Assembly (NCBI GenBank): GCA_030272585.1
Contig: BSYQ01000003.1
Location: 3,782,001 to 3,846,000 of the forward strand
Origin: Bryopsis sp. KO-2023
Lineage: Eukaryota; Chlorophyta; Ulvophyceae; Bryopsidales; Bryopsidaceae
Direction: 5' to 3'
DNA: 64,000 nucleotides
This document shows, piece by piece, positions 54,119 to 64,000 of this stretch. The notes under the pieces are model-generated. The model was given only the letters and a program-made list of their open reading frames with translations, was not told the origin of the DNA and did no database searches. The position numbers and the translations under genes were made by a program. The stretch's first letter is position 1; each line of letters starts with the position of its first letter.

Positions 54119-57100
54119 ATGGAGATCACTTCCCGTATCCCAGATCGTGTCAGGTTTTCCCTTGCAAGTCGTTGCAAGTTCATATTTCAGCAGCCACAAA
54201 GCATTCAGAAAAAGCTGATACCATGTATCAAATATTGCATGGCTTCACCTGGTAAAACCATCATTGCCGAGGGATGTCGAGGGGAGCACATGTTTGTTGT
54301 GTATTCTGGTGTTTGCTACGCCTTCAAAGATGCCTCCTCGACAAAAGAGGTCCTGGGGCGGAGTCGATCTGATCCATCCACAGCAATTGAAGCAGTGGGT
54401 GGCTCCTTTGCACCATTGGGAGGAGGCGTGAGATCCATGTCGCAAGATTGTTCCACCAGCATGCACCAAATAGAAACGATAACGAATGGGGAGTGTTTCG
54501 GGGACACCGCGATATTGAACCGGGATTGCCGATACTCCACAACAGTGGTTGCGGCAGTGAATGTGGAGCTGTTGGTGCTCGATTTGGGCTCCATTCGACA
54601 GGTGTTCGGTGCAATTGACACGACACGTCTCCCGTGGCTTTCTGAAAAATATAGACCATCTTTGAAGAGGTAGACCTTTGATTTCGACTCGTTTCTATAG
54701 AAACGATGTAGCTACATCATGATCAGGACCGTGTTTTTTGAAAGACAAGGAGATATAATATTCTCACAATTGTTGAAGCAAAAGATTGAAAGTGCATTGT
54801 CTTATTGTGTGCAGGCTCCCACGCGAGCGAACTGAGGAGGATGTTGCTAAACTGACTGATTTGATTTGTGAAGTGCGCTTCTTTGACCAATGCAATCAAG
54901 ATGCAAAGAAACAGTTGGCACAAAAGGCAAGGGGGGCTTCCAGTCTGTGTTCTCGCATAGAAAGATAGATGTCGTTGGAAAGCACTCGTCTTGAAATGTT
55001 AAGTGGCATTTTTCAGGTGTTGTACGAGGGATATCCTGAGAACGAAGTCATCATGGAGCAAGGTGGTGTTGGTACCTCCTTCTTCGTGCTGTTGTCTGGG
55101 GAATGCGATGTGCGAATCAGAGCCCAGCATGACTCGATCGAAGACCACAAAGAACATGATGAAGAGAGAGAGGCTGCCTCACAAGAGAATCGTCGACAGG
55201 ATGATCAAACCCAAGGTGAACGATTGAGATGCACTAACAAATTTGGGTCCTCGTGGAGAGAATTTGTTGGAGTTCGGTTCTTCTAAAGTCCTGACTTTGT
55301 GCACAGAGACTGAAGGCAATTCAGATCTAGCTCCACAACAACCCCCACGAAACATCGCGAGAAGGAGAGGTATAATGGCACCAGCACATTCCTTGGATGC
55401 GCTTCAAATGCCGCTCGTTGACGAAAACGAAGCAAATATGGATATGGCGACTCCACAGGTTAGCTTCGACGATGTTTCTTGATTGCTCGAAAGGAAAACA
55501 TAGCCATGGATTGCTAACTCGATTCTGTTTCAGGATGGAGACCCAGGAGAGCCCGATATTGCTCCCCAAGTGGCGGCGCTGAGACAAATTCACATGGACC
55601 TTATGAAGGAAGCTGCTGGAGCCAAGGAGTCTCCAAAGGCGAAGCAACTTTTGACACATGCAAGCAATGCCCTTCTGGACACTGAAGACTACAGCAATCT
55701 GATATGGTGCGGCGAATTGATTTGAAAACATTGCAGCGCTACTTTTCACTCTTGAGCGTTCTTTTTACAGCTCGTTTTCTTTAGGGGGGACGATACTGAG
55801 GAAGTCGATTCCATTCGTCAGAAATTGGAACACAAGTATGGGAGTGTTGTTCAGGAGATGCAATCAGGTGCTACATTCGGCGAAGTCGCTCTGCTGACGA
55901 AGGGGTCTGTAAGACTGGTGAGAATAATCCACCCCATGGGGCTTGTACTCCACAGCCTGAACAGCTATCTTAGGTTGTATCTGTGCTGGTGTCTTGACAT
56001 ATTTTTGCTTGTGTGGTAGGCAAGCGTCGTGAGCAAAACCCCAGTGGACCTCATGATTATCGAGAAAAGAGACTACGATTCGATTCTCAAAGCCTTGCAG
56101 CAGCGGGAGATTGAGGAGCTGGTACACCTTGGTGAAAGTTGCTCCTGGATCTATTTCGATGTTTACGAAGTGTCTGATGCTAGCTGCGATTCAGGTTGAT
56201 TGGCTCAAAGGCATACCGCTGCTCCGGATGATAAATTCTGTCAACCTGATGCGGCTGTACTATTGCTTGAAGACAATGAACTTCCAGAGAAACGAGGTTG
56301 GTCCTTTGGAATAAACCGACATTAAGTGCAAAACAGGGGCTCAGGACAGAACGGTTCCAGTGGGGTTTTTTGAGTTACACGAGTGTCTCTAGGTGCTAGC
56401 AACGGAGGGCAGCACATCAAAAGGGCTCTACCTGATTGCATCTGGTGAATGCCGCCTGTCAGTCAGATCCGCACCACGGGGCAACTCGAGAGACTCTCCT
56501 CGCGAAAGCTTCCCAAAAACGTGCTTAAGGGAAATTGCTATCTTGGGGCCTGCCCAATTTTTCGGTGAAGAGAGCTTTTTTGTCAAGAGAGATCATCTGG
56601 GAAAGGTGTCCGATGGGGTGGATAGATGGATCACGGTGCAGGAATACAAGAGACAGTTGGGCTTCGGAAAGAGGAAAGATCGACCTGTAAAGATTCCAAC
56701 AACCACGCACCAGTATACGGTGGTGGCCTCAACTTCGATGTGAGCCCATCTCCATGAACATTCTTTTCTTTTCCTCCCCTCTGGTATCCCTTTGAAAATA
56801 CAGTGTGTGGATGGCCATTTTCAGGACAGTGTTGTTTTTGAGCCAGCAGCACGCACCAGCGAGACTGGGTCGAGTCGTGTTGGAGCAGCTCAAAGCTGAA
56901 CTCAACGTCAAGGAGGAATTCAGAGCACAAAGGATAGGGCAAATCGAGGTGGCCACGGCTGCGAGAGTATCCGAGCCATTAATGAACCAGAAAGCGAGGC
57001 CCAACTTTTCTCTTTGGGAGCTCGACAATGAAATTCGATCGCAGCAGAATCAACACCAAATCGTTGCAACGGCCGAGGAAGATATGGCTGCAATCAGGTA

Positions 57101-58551
57101 TAACTCCCGTGTATTGAGCCCAATAGAAATTCCCACCAAAGGGCACTTTTTGCGAATCCGGAGCTTTCCAGTAAAAATACTTCATTTGTGTTTTGTGTGG
57201 GTAAAGAATCGAAGCGATGGGAGACATCTGGCCCGCGAAGCACCAACCCCAAGATCCACTCACTCCAGAATATTTCGATGGCTCGTCAGCTCTCCCAAAG
57301 CAACATCTGGACTTCGAAGACCAGAACATTGCACTGGAGAAACTAGACGTAGATCCACACGTGCGAAGACAGCAGCCTTCGTCGCCTTGCGTTCGATTTC
57401 CAGCGGAGATGATTGCCCACTCCTGCAGGAGTCCGTCGCCAAACTTTTGGAAAGATCTTCTGCGGCCTGTTAAGCTGCTAACCCACATGTTTCCTCCAGG
57501 TGCTGATTGAGAATGGGGATGAACACAATTTGGCTTTTTCTTTCTCTTGTCGACTTCAAACGATGCATCGATACTCCATATGTTGTCTGGGGAGATCAAG
57601 GGCAACACAAATACTGGAATGAGAACACTTCCTTGTTTGCAGGAAATAGAGCTCCCTTGAGTACATCTTTTGCAGTGAGAACTTGATTCCATCCCCGATT
57701 TGGAGATTTCGAACAGTTGTTTTCTTTAGGCATCCCTTCAAAGGTCGATGTGAAGCTGCCAATATTTCACAACCCCTCGCCCGAACCACCACGATCAGTC
57801 TTGCGGAAGGGGTGGAGGGAGATTAAGAATCGAAAGGAGCTGGCTTCGGAGCGTTTGCTTGTATTCAGTGGAGGCAAGAACCATCTGGGCCCTGGCATCC
57901 ACTTCGCTGCTACACTCTTGTGCAGTACTTTATGTTGAGCTTCTCAACGCATCTGTGCTTGCAGATATCGAGCGAGAAATCCGCCACCTGTCTGACTCCG
58001 AGTGCCGTTGTCTACTAGAAGAAACGCTGTATCGATCTCGCTTGGATGAGGAGTTCAGCAAGGCCATATCCGCCCTGAACTCCCCAGCAACGGATGTATT
58101 GCAAGTGAGCGATGTCGAGAACGACGTATCTTGGATGGCATCCAGCACCCCCTTGCCAACTATTCCAGAGGACGGACATTTGGGGGAGGCGGCGGTCGTC
58201 ATGGAGGAAATGACGTCTTTGGAGGTCAAACCACTCGCAATCTTGAACGATGATGGAGGGAATGACAGGATGTCGAGTGGCGGAGAATGTGAAAAAACGA
58301 TTGTACCCCACAACCGAACACCTGCCCGTTGCAGCAGTGGTATCAAGGCTTCTCAGGGGGGAGTCAGACCCACTACGAGGCCTCCAGCCCGAAACGGGCA
58401 TCGCGCTAAAGGGATGAAGCTGGAAGGAAATTCAAGGATTGGTGTTGGGGGTAGGAACTTGACCTTGCAATCGCCAAAGGCTGGCAGATTGCGTGCCACC
58501 CACACCAGTGTTCCAGGAAGAGTAACAGAATCAAGGTCTTTGGGTATCTAG
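54119..58551 (+). CDS. Protein with three cyclic-nucleotide-binding folds (CNBD2-like)
   Basis: Thirteen exons join in phase: 54119-54669, 54815-54926, 55017-55215, 55307-55458, 55534-55706, 55785-55917, 56020-56121, 56195-56296, 56393-56739, 56825-57097, 57207-57499, 57730-57924 and 57965-58551, about 1072 residues. Fold 1 includes ASPGKTIIAEGCRGEHMFVV and GECFGDTAILNRDCRYSTTV. Fold 2 includes EVRFFDQCNQDAKKQLAQK, GTSFFVLLSGECDVRI and, after a ~120-residue charged insert, GATFGEVALLTKGSVRLASV. Fold 3 includes VLATEGSTSKGLYLIASGECRLSV and GPAQFFGEESFF. Folds 1 and 2 keep a Gly-Glu/Asp ... Arg phosphate-cassette pattern; fold 3 has diverged. There is no kinase or channel domain, so a scaffold role like ciliary CNBD2 proteins is inferred. 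A long Ser/Pro/Arg-rich tail follows. The intron after 54926 has a GC donor. The true 5' end may lie upstream. Confidence 0.82.
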
Positions 58552-58966
58552 ATGTTTGCAGGCGTTTTCTCGAGGAGGAGCTGGATAGAATCTCCATCAG
58601 TGGGCGCAGCGATTGGCATAGATCAGTACAGTTTTGGGGAGCTTGCTCTCGCAGGGTTCGCAGTTTTGTTTCTAGACTGCATGTTACATATGCAAACTTG
58701 GCTCATATCAAGACTTCCAAGCCAGTTCCAAGCTGGTTTCCATCTCACCAGTGATTCCCCCTTTTTTCCAAAAGAAAAAAAAAAAACTACCCGTCAGACC
58801 ACTTCAAAACAACCACCACCCCTGACCTGCTGACCATTCAGGACAGGAAAAATACAATAAAACAGCTCTTATATATGTTCCGGCCTCTTCCGTTGTAAGA
58901 AAATCTGGCAATACAAAGACAATCCCTGCAAAAATGCAACCCTATAGATTTGTTCCTGTCATGGTT
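58552..58966. other. Intergenic region, convergent 3' ends
   Basis: This lies between the CNB-domain gene and the SRPBCC gene and should hold both 3' UTRs. I see no coding exon. Confidence 0.5.
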
Positions 58967-61163
58967 TCAGACCTCGCCTTTCGCGGCCTCGCTGGTCGTT
59001 TTTTTGGCTGCTGGAGAAGGCTTGTCCATCACCATTTGGCACATTTTCAACACCGCTTCCCGCTGCTCGTCAGTGAAGGCGTTGTTCTCTTGGGGCTGGG
59101 CCTTGCCTTCCGCCAGCAGCTTGAACTGCTCCATGTTCTCTTTGAGAATGTCATTCACGTTTGTTATCACCGCAATGTGCCCGATGTTGAACTCCACGTA
59201 TTGCCGAGGAAGGCAGTTTTCAAACCTGAAGAACACCTCCGTGCCGCCCTCCACCTCTGCGAACTCCACGATACCTGAGTTGGACAAACAACCCCCTCAC
59301 CCAAGTTCTGAATAAAGCAGCAATTCAATTGTTACAACGTTTCCTAAGGAGCCACTCCGAACAGAACTCATGCTGTCTCTTGGTTGTGGGTTTTGGGTCA
59401 TGTCATGCAACATATAATAATTGATTTATCGATATATAAATCAACCTCTATATATACTTCAACCCACACACACACACACATATATATAATTTTTTTTTAT
59501 TATATATTTTTTTAAACCCATAGAGAGGCATTCCTTCTGGAGCTCCTCACCTTTCATGGGCATACCCTCTATAGACCCAAATTTGATGTGCTTGTTTGCC
59601 ACTACTTCCTCTTTGACCATTTTCATCATGATTTCGAGGGTGGGGGTGTTGCCTGCACAGCCACACCATATCCATAATTGACCAGAATCTATTTGAAATC
59701 AAGATCGATCAATAATAAAGGGGGGTAAAAGCGCCCCCCAGCAATAGCATCCACAACTCACCCCATCTGTAGTAACACAATAAGACAGCAGTGTTTTCGG
59801 GCATGTCCCCAAGGTGCAACTACAAAAAATCCAGAAGGCAATGTTCAGCTTCCCCTCGTCTCTTTTTCTCAAAGCAAATCGAAAATTCAAATTTACTTTT
59901 TTTCCCTTTCTCTTCCCAAGGTTTTGCACCCCACATCTCACTGTCACAAAAACACTGGAGCAATTCACAGTTTTACCCCTTCCAGAGCACTGTTGATTGA
60001 GGGGGTAAAAAAAACATAGTCGACAAAAGTAAGGGAAATAGAAGCCAAAAAATGCAAATCAAAAACAAAAAACCCACAAAAATCTAACGAAAGCACACAC
60101 ACGAGATCGAACGGGTGTTCAGGTTTGTCTACAAATTGACACATGAAAAAAAGAAAAAAAAAATCCATTTCCAGGTATATACCTCGCCGATCAAATCGAG
60201 GAAATCCAGCAAACTCCTCCATTCGTTCCATAAATCGAAGCATCGCTCGACCGGTGCATTCACGACAATCTTAGCTTCGCAATGGCATATCCGATCTGGC
60301 GATTTGGAATATTGCATCAGAGTGAAAGGAGTGAATTCAGATGGATCCGTAGCTTCCAGCTTTGATGCATGCACTCGGGATTCAAATTTTGCACCACTGT
60401 CAAAGGAAAACACACACACACACACACCCCATGAAACGATGTGCCAGTCCCATTTATGTTTTTCTTTTTGGGGTTGCACTTTCTCCTGATCTAAGTAACA
60501 AACCATTAACAGGGCTCATCTAGGAGTTTTTGAAGGCTCCAATATACGATCTGAGATTCTGTTATAAGGATAATAATAATAATAATAATACTTTTTTTGA
60601 ATTTCAACACAGCAACAATGAAGGCGTTTGCAGCATATCTGCCTTCCCCCTCAATTCTCCGATCTGGACTGAATTTTTCCTCCATGGTTAGGACCGCGTT
60701 TTTGGATTCTCTTCCCAGCTAACTTTTCAGATAATCGTCTGTGGCAGATATGCCCAAAATTGAAAAGAGCATATCACTCAGCTCCCCTGTTCAGCTAACC
60801 ACCCACAATCTTGACATTCACACACATCTTTCCAGGGGGACCATGGGGTTTTCCCAAATTGCTGGTCCATCATGTCATGCATTTCCCCAAATCCTGTATC
60901 CTTTCACTCAACACAGCAGTTCGGAGAAGAGAAAAAAACATGATTTAGTGGTTTTTGAGAAGCACTCCTTGTGTGGAGTGTTTGAGAATAGATTAACGAA
61001 ATGGGGGAGCTTACGAGTGTGGCAACGTCCTACATCGCTCGCTCGACGGGGAATTGGACGCCGAAATTCTTTCCCTGGGGATGATCCAGGATCCTGAGGG
61101 TGGTCGCCGTGCGGCACATGGTCTGCATTGATGGCCAGAGGGAAGAGTTCCCGGTCCGAACAT
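58967..61163 (-). CDS. SRPBCC/START-like protein with plastid transit peptide
   Basis: SRPBCC (polyketide cyclase/dehydrase-like) folds are hydrophobic-ligand-binding cups; several plant members are plastid proteins of unclear function. Five exons join in phase: 61015-61163, 60183-60396, 59762-59819, 59551-59652 and 58967-59274, giving about 276 residues. The first ~50 residues (MFGPGTLPSGHQCRPC ... SPSSERCRTLPHS) are rich in Ser, Arg and Pro and nearly lack acids, as in transit peptides. The fold follows: CHCEAKIVVNAPVERCFDLW, then WRSLLDFLDLIGE, ENTAVLLCYYRWG, GIVEFAEVEGGTEVFFRFE and a long C-terminal helix (NVNDILKENMEQFKLLAE). A ~50-residue charged tail ends it. The family assignment comes from this layout; no substrate can be proposed. 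The first exon is inferred from phase and composition. Confidence 0.72.
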
Positions 61164-62335
61164 CGCAACACCGAATCCCTGCTGCCAATGATTGCCTTGG
61201 ATGCTTTTTTTCTGTCAGTATTTCATTGAGGGGGAGGTGATGCGAGATCCATTCATTTGTGGCGCTGGTGAGCTTCTGATTTCGTTCGGGGGGTTACAGT
61301 AGTGATTTCAGCACACTGCCGCCAGTGCCCCAGCGAAAAAGCGGCACTGAACTGAAAGCTGGCACTAAATTGGGCGGCACTATATCGAAATCAAGCCTGT
61401 ACTCTCTTCAGCCGGATGTGAACCATTTTGCAAAGGAACGCACCGTACGTCCTTTTTGGAAAAGTCACTATGAGGGTGTGGGCGTGTGCCGACAATATGC
61501 ATTGCCCTTGATCACAACTGTTGATTTCCCTTCGACACTGGGCAATTCTGGTTCTTACACAATTTTCCATCTACCCATTCATCTCTCTGAACCCACCTCC
61601 GTTTCACAGCCCCCATCACAATCACCTAAAACGAATCAGCCACGCTACGAATCACCCCCAACCCCCCTCACACATGCGTTACAAAAAGACAAAAAAGATG
61701 AGTGCAAGTCAGACTGGGCCCCAACCCCCTTTTTTCTCGAATAACTTAGAATAATTAAGGTCTGAATTGGGACGGTTGGTCCTACGATGTATTTTTTCTT
61801 TTCTTTTTTTTTGGAAAATACAGCTGGACACTCATTCTTCTTTCCATCAGCCGACTCCTCAAACCACATTCTGCCCAGAATTAAAAAAAAAAATTGACTT
61901 GGCCACTACGTGAACCTGCTGCTGTGGAGAGAGAGAAAAAAAAAACAGAAACAAAAAAAACACAACTTACATTTCTTTTTTTTTTCTTCTTCTTTTGTCT
62001 GGAACATCTAAAATCTCTCCTTTCCCCCCTCACACCCAAAATTGGATCAAAAATGTCAATGCCACACTCCCCCTATCCAACCCCCCCCCCCCCCCCCCCC
62101 CCCTAAAAGTTCGAATAGAAATCATCAGAAAACCACCAAGCGGCGGCAAAACCCCACAATCATTTTCATAGAGTAAAATGAAAATCATCTTCTTTTTGTT
62201 TTTGTTTTTTCTCTCTCTCTCTCCTTCCCTTTTTTAAGTGTTTTTCTTTTCTGTTTTTTTTTTTTTCTGTCGTCCCTTTTCTTTGTTTCTTTCCTTTTCA
62301 ATTCTTATTTTTTTTTCTTTCCCTTTCTCAACAAA
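61164..62335. other. Intergenic region with C-run and T-rich tracts
   Basis: This holds the promoter of the SRPBCC gene at left and the 3' end region of the SR gene at right. A + strand open frame at 61325-61744 shows no similarity. The right half is T-rich with a pure C run at 62081-62103. Confidence 0.45.
62081..62103. repeat. Pure C homopolymer, about 23 bases
   Basis: Uninterrupted C run in intergenic DNA; on the minus strand it is a G run that could form a quadruplex. Its exact length may be affected by sequencing error. Confidence 0.9.
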
Positions 62336-64000
62336 TCACATGGTCCCGTTCACTGGCACCATGGCTGCATTCTCTCGGTGGCCTGAGTTGGGTTGCGGTG
62401 ACATGGAGTGCTGTCGCCTCAGCGGACTGGAGTATCTGGACAACGACCTGGACCTGGACTGTCTCTCATCCCCAGACCTGGATCTGGAATCCGTGTACGC
62501 GCCCTTGCGCCTCCGGTCGACTGACATGGACCTGTCCCTGAGCACAACCACAAGTAACGTGTACTTAGAGACGCATGCTATGATAGATTGTGTGAATTTC
62601 ATCCAGAAAAAACAATAAAAAATTCAAGATATCTGAGGTTTATATAACATCAAGTACACCCAAGTACAGCCAGAATTACGCTGGTTCAAATGTACTGATC
62701 ATGGCAAATTCGAAGATGTCTTGATTTCCCACAATGATGCCCCTTGAATGTGGATCAACCGGGTCTCGTGAAAAAAAAAACACAAAAAAAAGTATTTTTT
62801 CCAGTTTCTTCTGTGTGTGTTTTTTTGTGTTTGTTCATGTCTTTTTACTTATACCGCCTAGACCGCCTTGGAGATCGGCTCCGGCTGTAGGATCTAGCAC
62901 TGTACCGCCTCGCTTGTCTGGGCGACCCACTCCTGCTGAGGGATCTGTCATAGCTCAAGCTCCCCCTCCTCCTGGAGTATGGACTGTACGAGCGGCGCCG
63001 CCTCGAATAACTCTCCGATCGAGACCTACGTCTGTTCCTCCTAGAGTAGCTTGGGCTGCGACGAAATCGCCTTGGGCTAAAAAAAACCCACACTGATGTA
63101 GCTTCGAAGATTTGAAAGCATTTGACTGCGAAATGAGTAATGGGAGGTTTCGTAACTAACGCACCTGCGATCTCTGAAGCGATCCCGGCCCCTGTCCATT
63201 CCACCACCCTTGGTAGACAACTCGACCCTCTGGAGGTAAAAAAAAGAATAAAAAAAGAAGCGCACATCACAGTGGCAAATTCTTTTCTCTCTTTCATTCT
63301 TTCTTTCAGCTTTTCGTCCCAGCAGCGCCTGGCCTTCATAACGTTTTTTTTTTCTGCTTTTTTTTTTTCTTTTCCATTCTTAAATTTTCTGATACCTCTC
63401 TCACCAGGGTAGAGCAGAGATGGAAATGTCATCACTAATATGTGATGCAAAACCTCTTCCTCCACCCACAGTGCCAAAAAACCAAAAGACAAAAAAGACA
63501 CTACGCCTCAAACGGAGGCCGCTCTACATATTACCTCTACAAAACAAAACGAGCCTATCCAAAGAATATCTGCACCAACAAAAACAGTGATCTTGATCTT
63601 TTTCTTTTTTTTCTCTTTTTTCTTTTCTTTTTACATTGGCTGTTTCACCTACCCATCCTTTGAAGCCATTCAAATTTTTGATCGAATCGCTGGCATCACG
63701 CTCATCCTAAGATTTAGAGCACCATGATGTCAGACATACACACACACGCATTGGTTCAACCACCCCCCTATACCCACCGGAACGGAATCAGGCAGCCGTC
63801 CCACAGTCCATTCCTACCTGAAACTCGATGAAAGCTGCGCACACACAGAAACGAAACCCAAAGTCAGCCTGCCATTTTGTCAGTGAAAATGTCTCAGTGA
63901 AGTCGGGCGGGTGAGCTGCCAATTGTCAAAATCAGTGGCTGTTCCCCAGAAGGAGCAATGCATCGGTCGGTTATCTAGCTCGGACAACCGACCGAAATAT
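62336..64000 (-). CDS. SR splicing factor, RSZ/SRSF3-7-like RRM plus RS domain (5' end missing)
   Basis: SR proteins bind exonic RNA through an RRM and recruit the spliceosome through Arg-Ser repeats. Exons seen: 63818-63834, 63653-63706, 63165-63229, 62849-63076 and 62336-62537; earlier exons lie near or past the window edge. The 17-nt exon carries RNP1 (FIEFQ). Next comes DERDASDSIKNLNGFKGW, then RVELSTKGGGMDRGRDRF, the second half of an RSZ/SRSF3-type RRM. No CCHC zinc knuckle is seen. The RS domain reads RRSPSYSRRNRRRSRSESYS and continues to RSRSPRRSRRYK. Splicing to the last exon adds a second, weaker RS tail (SRSRSGDERQSRSRSLS) ending VNGTM. If that last intron is retained, the protein stops right at the donor. 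The upstream donor was not resolved. Confidence 0.85.

Noticed and set aside
62238..62618. 126-codon + strand open frame rich in Leu and Asp
   Set aside because: It is antisense to the terminal RS exon of the SR gene; Arg/Ser codons read backwards give Asp/Leu/Ser.

Overview
This window is a gene-dense stretch of a eukaryotic nuclear genome. Almost every gene is split by short to medium introns that end in T-rich tracts plus AG. A plastid-type phytoene desaturase, two proteins with plastid transit-peptide-like N-termini, and an enolase most like the land-plant ENO3 type indicate a green alga or plant relative. CFAP298, a CCDC57-like protein, an RP2-like protein and a CNB-domain protein indicate that it builds cilia. 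A flagellate alga near the streptophyte base (Mesostigma-like) would fit, but the species is inference. All exon maps were read by eye from homology, GT/GC-AG signals and reading-frame phase, so boundaries may be off by a few bases where stated.

Layout. 0-5.5 kb: a gene tail, a GH19 chitinase-like gene (-) and PDS (+), divergent. 6-11 kb: an unresolved (+) gene converging on CFAP298 (-). 11-17 kb: a CCDC57-like coiled-coil gene (+), divergent from CFAP298. 18-20 kb: enolase (+). 20.8-23.2 kb: an unidentified seven-exon gene (+). 23.4-27 kb: taxilin (-). 27-30 kb: a CXC/CRC-domain (LIN54/TCX type) regulator (+). 30-33 kb: a saccharopine dehydrogenase-like Rossmann protein (+). 33.7-37.6 kb: SPT5 (+). 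38-39.5 kb: MAD2 (-), divergent from KRR1 (+, 39.8-43 kb). 44.7-49.4 kb: TBC-domain Rab GAP (-). 50.4-53.3 kb: clathrin light chain and an RP2-like TBCC-domain gene (-), which abut or are fused. 54-58.6 kb: a protein with three cyclic-nucleotide-binding folds (+). 59-61.2 kb: a plastid-type SRPBCC protein (-). 62.3-64 kb: an SR splicing factor (-) running off the window.

The genes are mostly unrelated housekeeping functions: carotenoids, glycolysis, transcription elongation, 18S rRNA processing, spindle checkpoint, splicing and membrane traffic. There is also an excess of cilium-linked genes. Neighbours often share short divergent promoters. The least described items are the possible RP2/clathrin light chain fusion, the unidentified gene at 20.8-23.2 kb, three GC-AG introns with one shared donor, an SR-gene stop codon overlapping a 5' splice site, and a family of T-run/G-run junctions confined to noncoding DNA.
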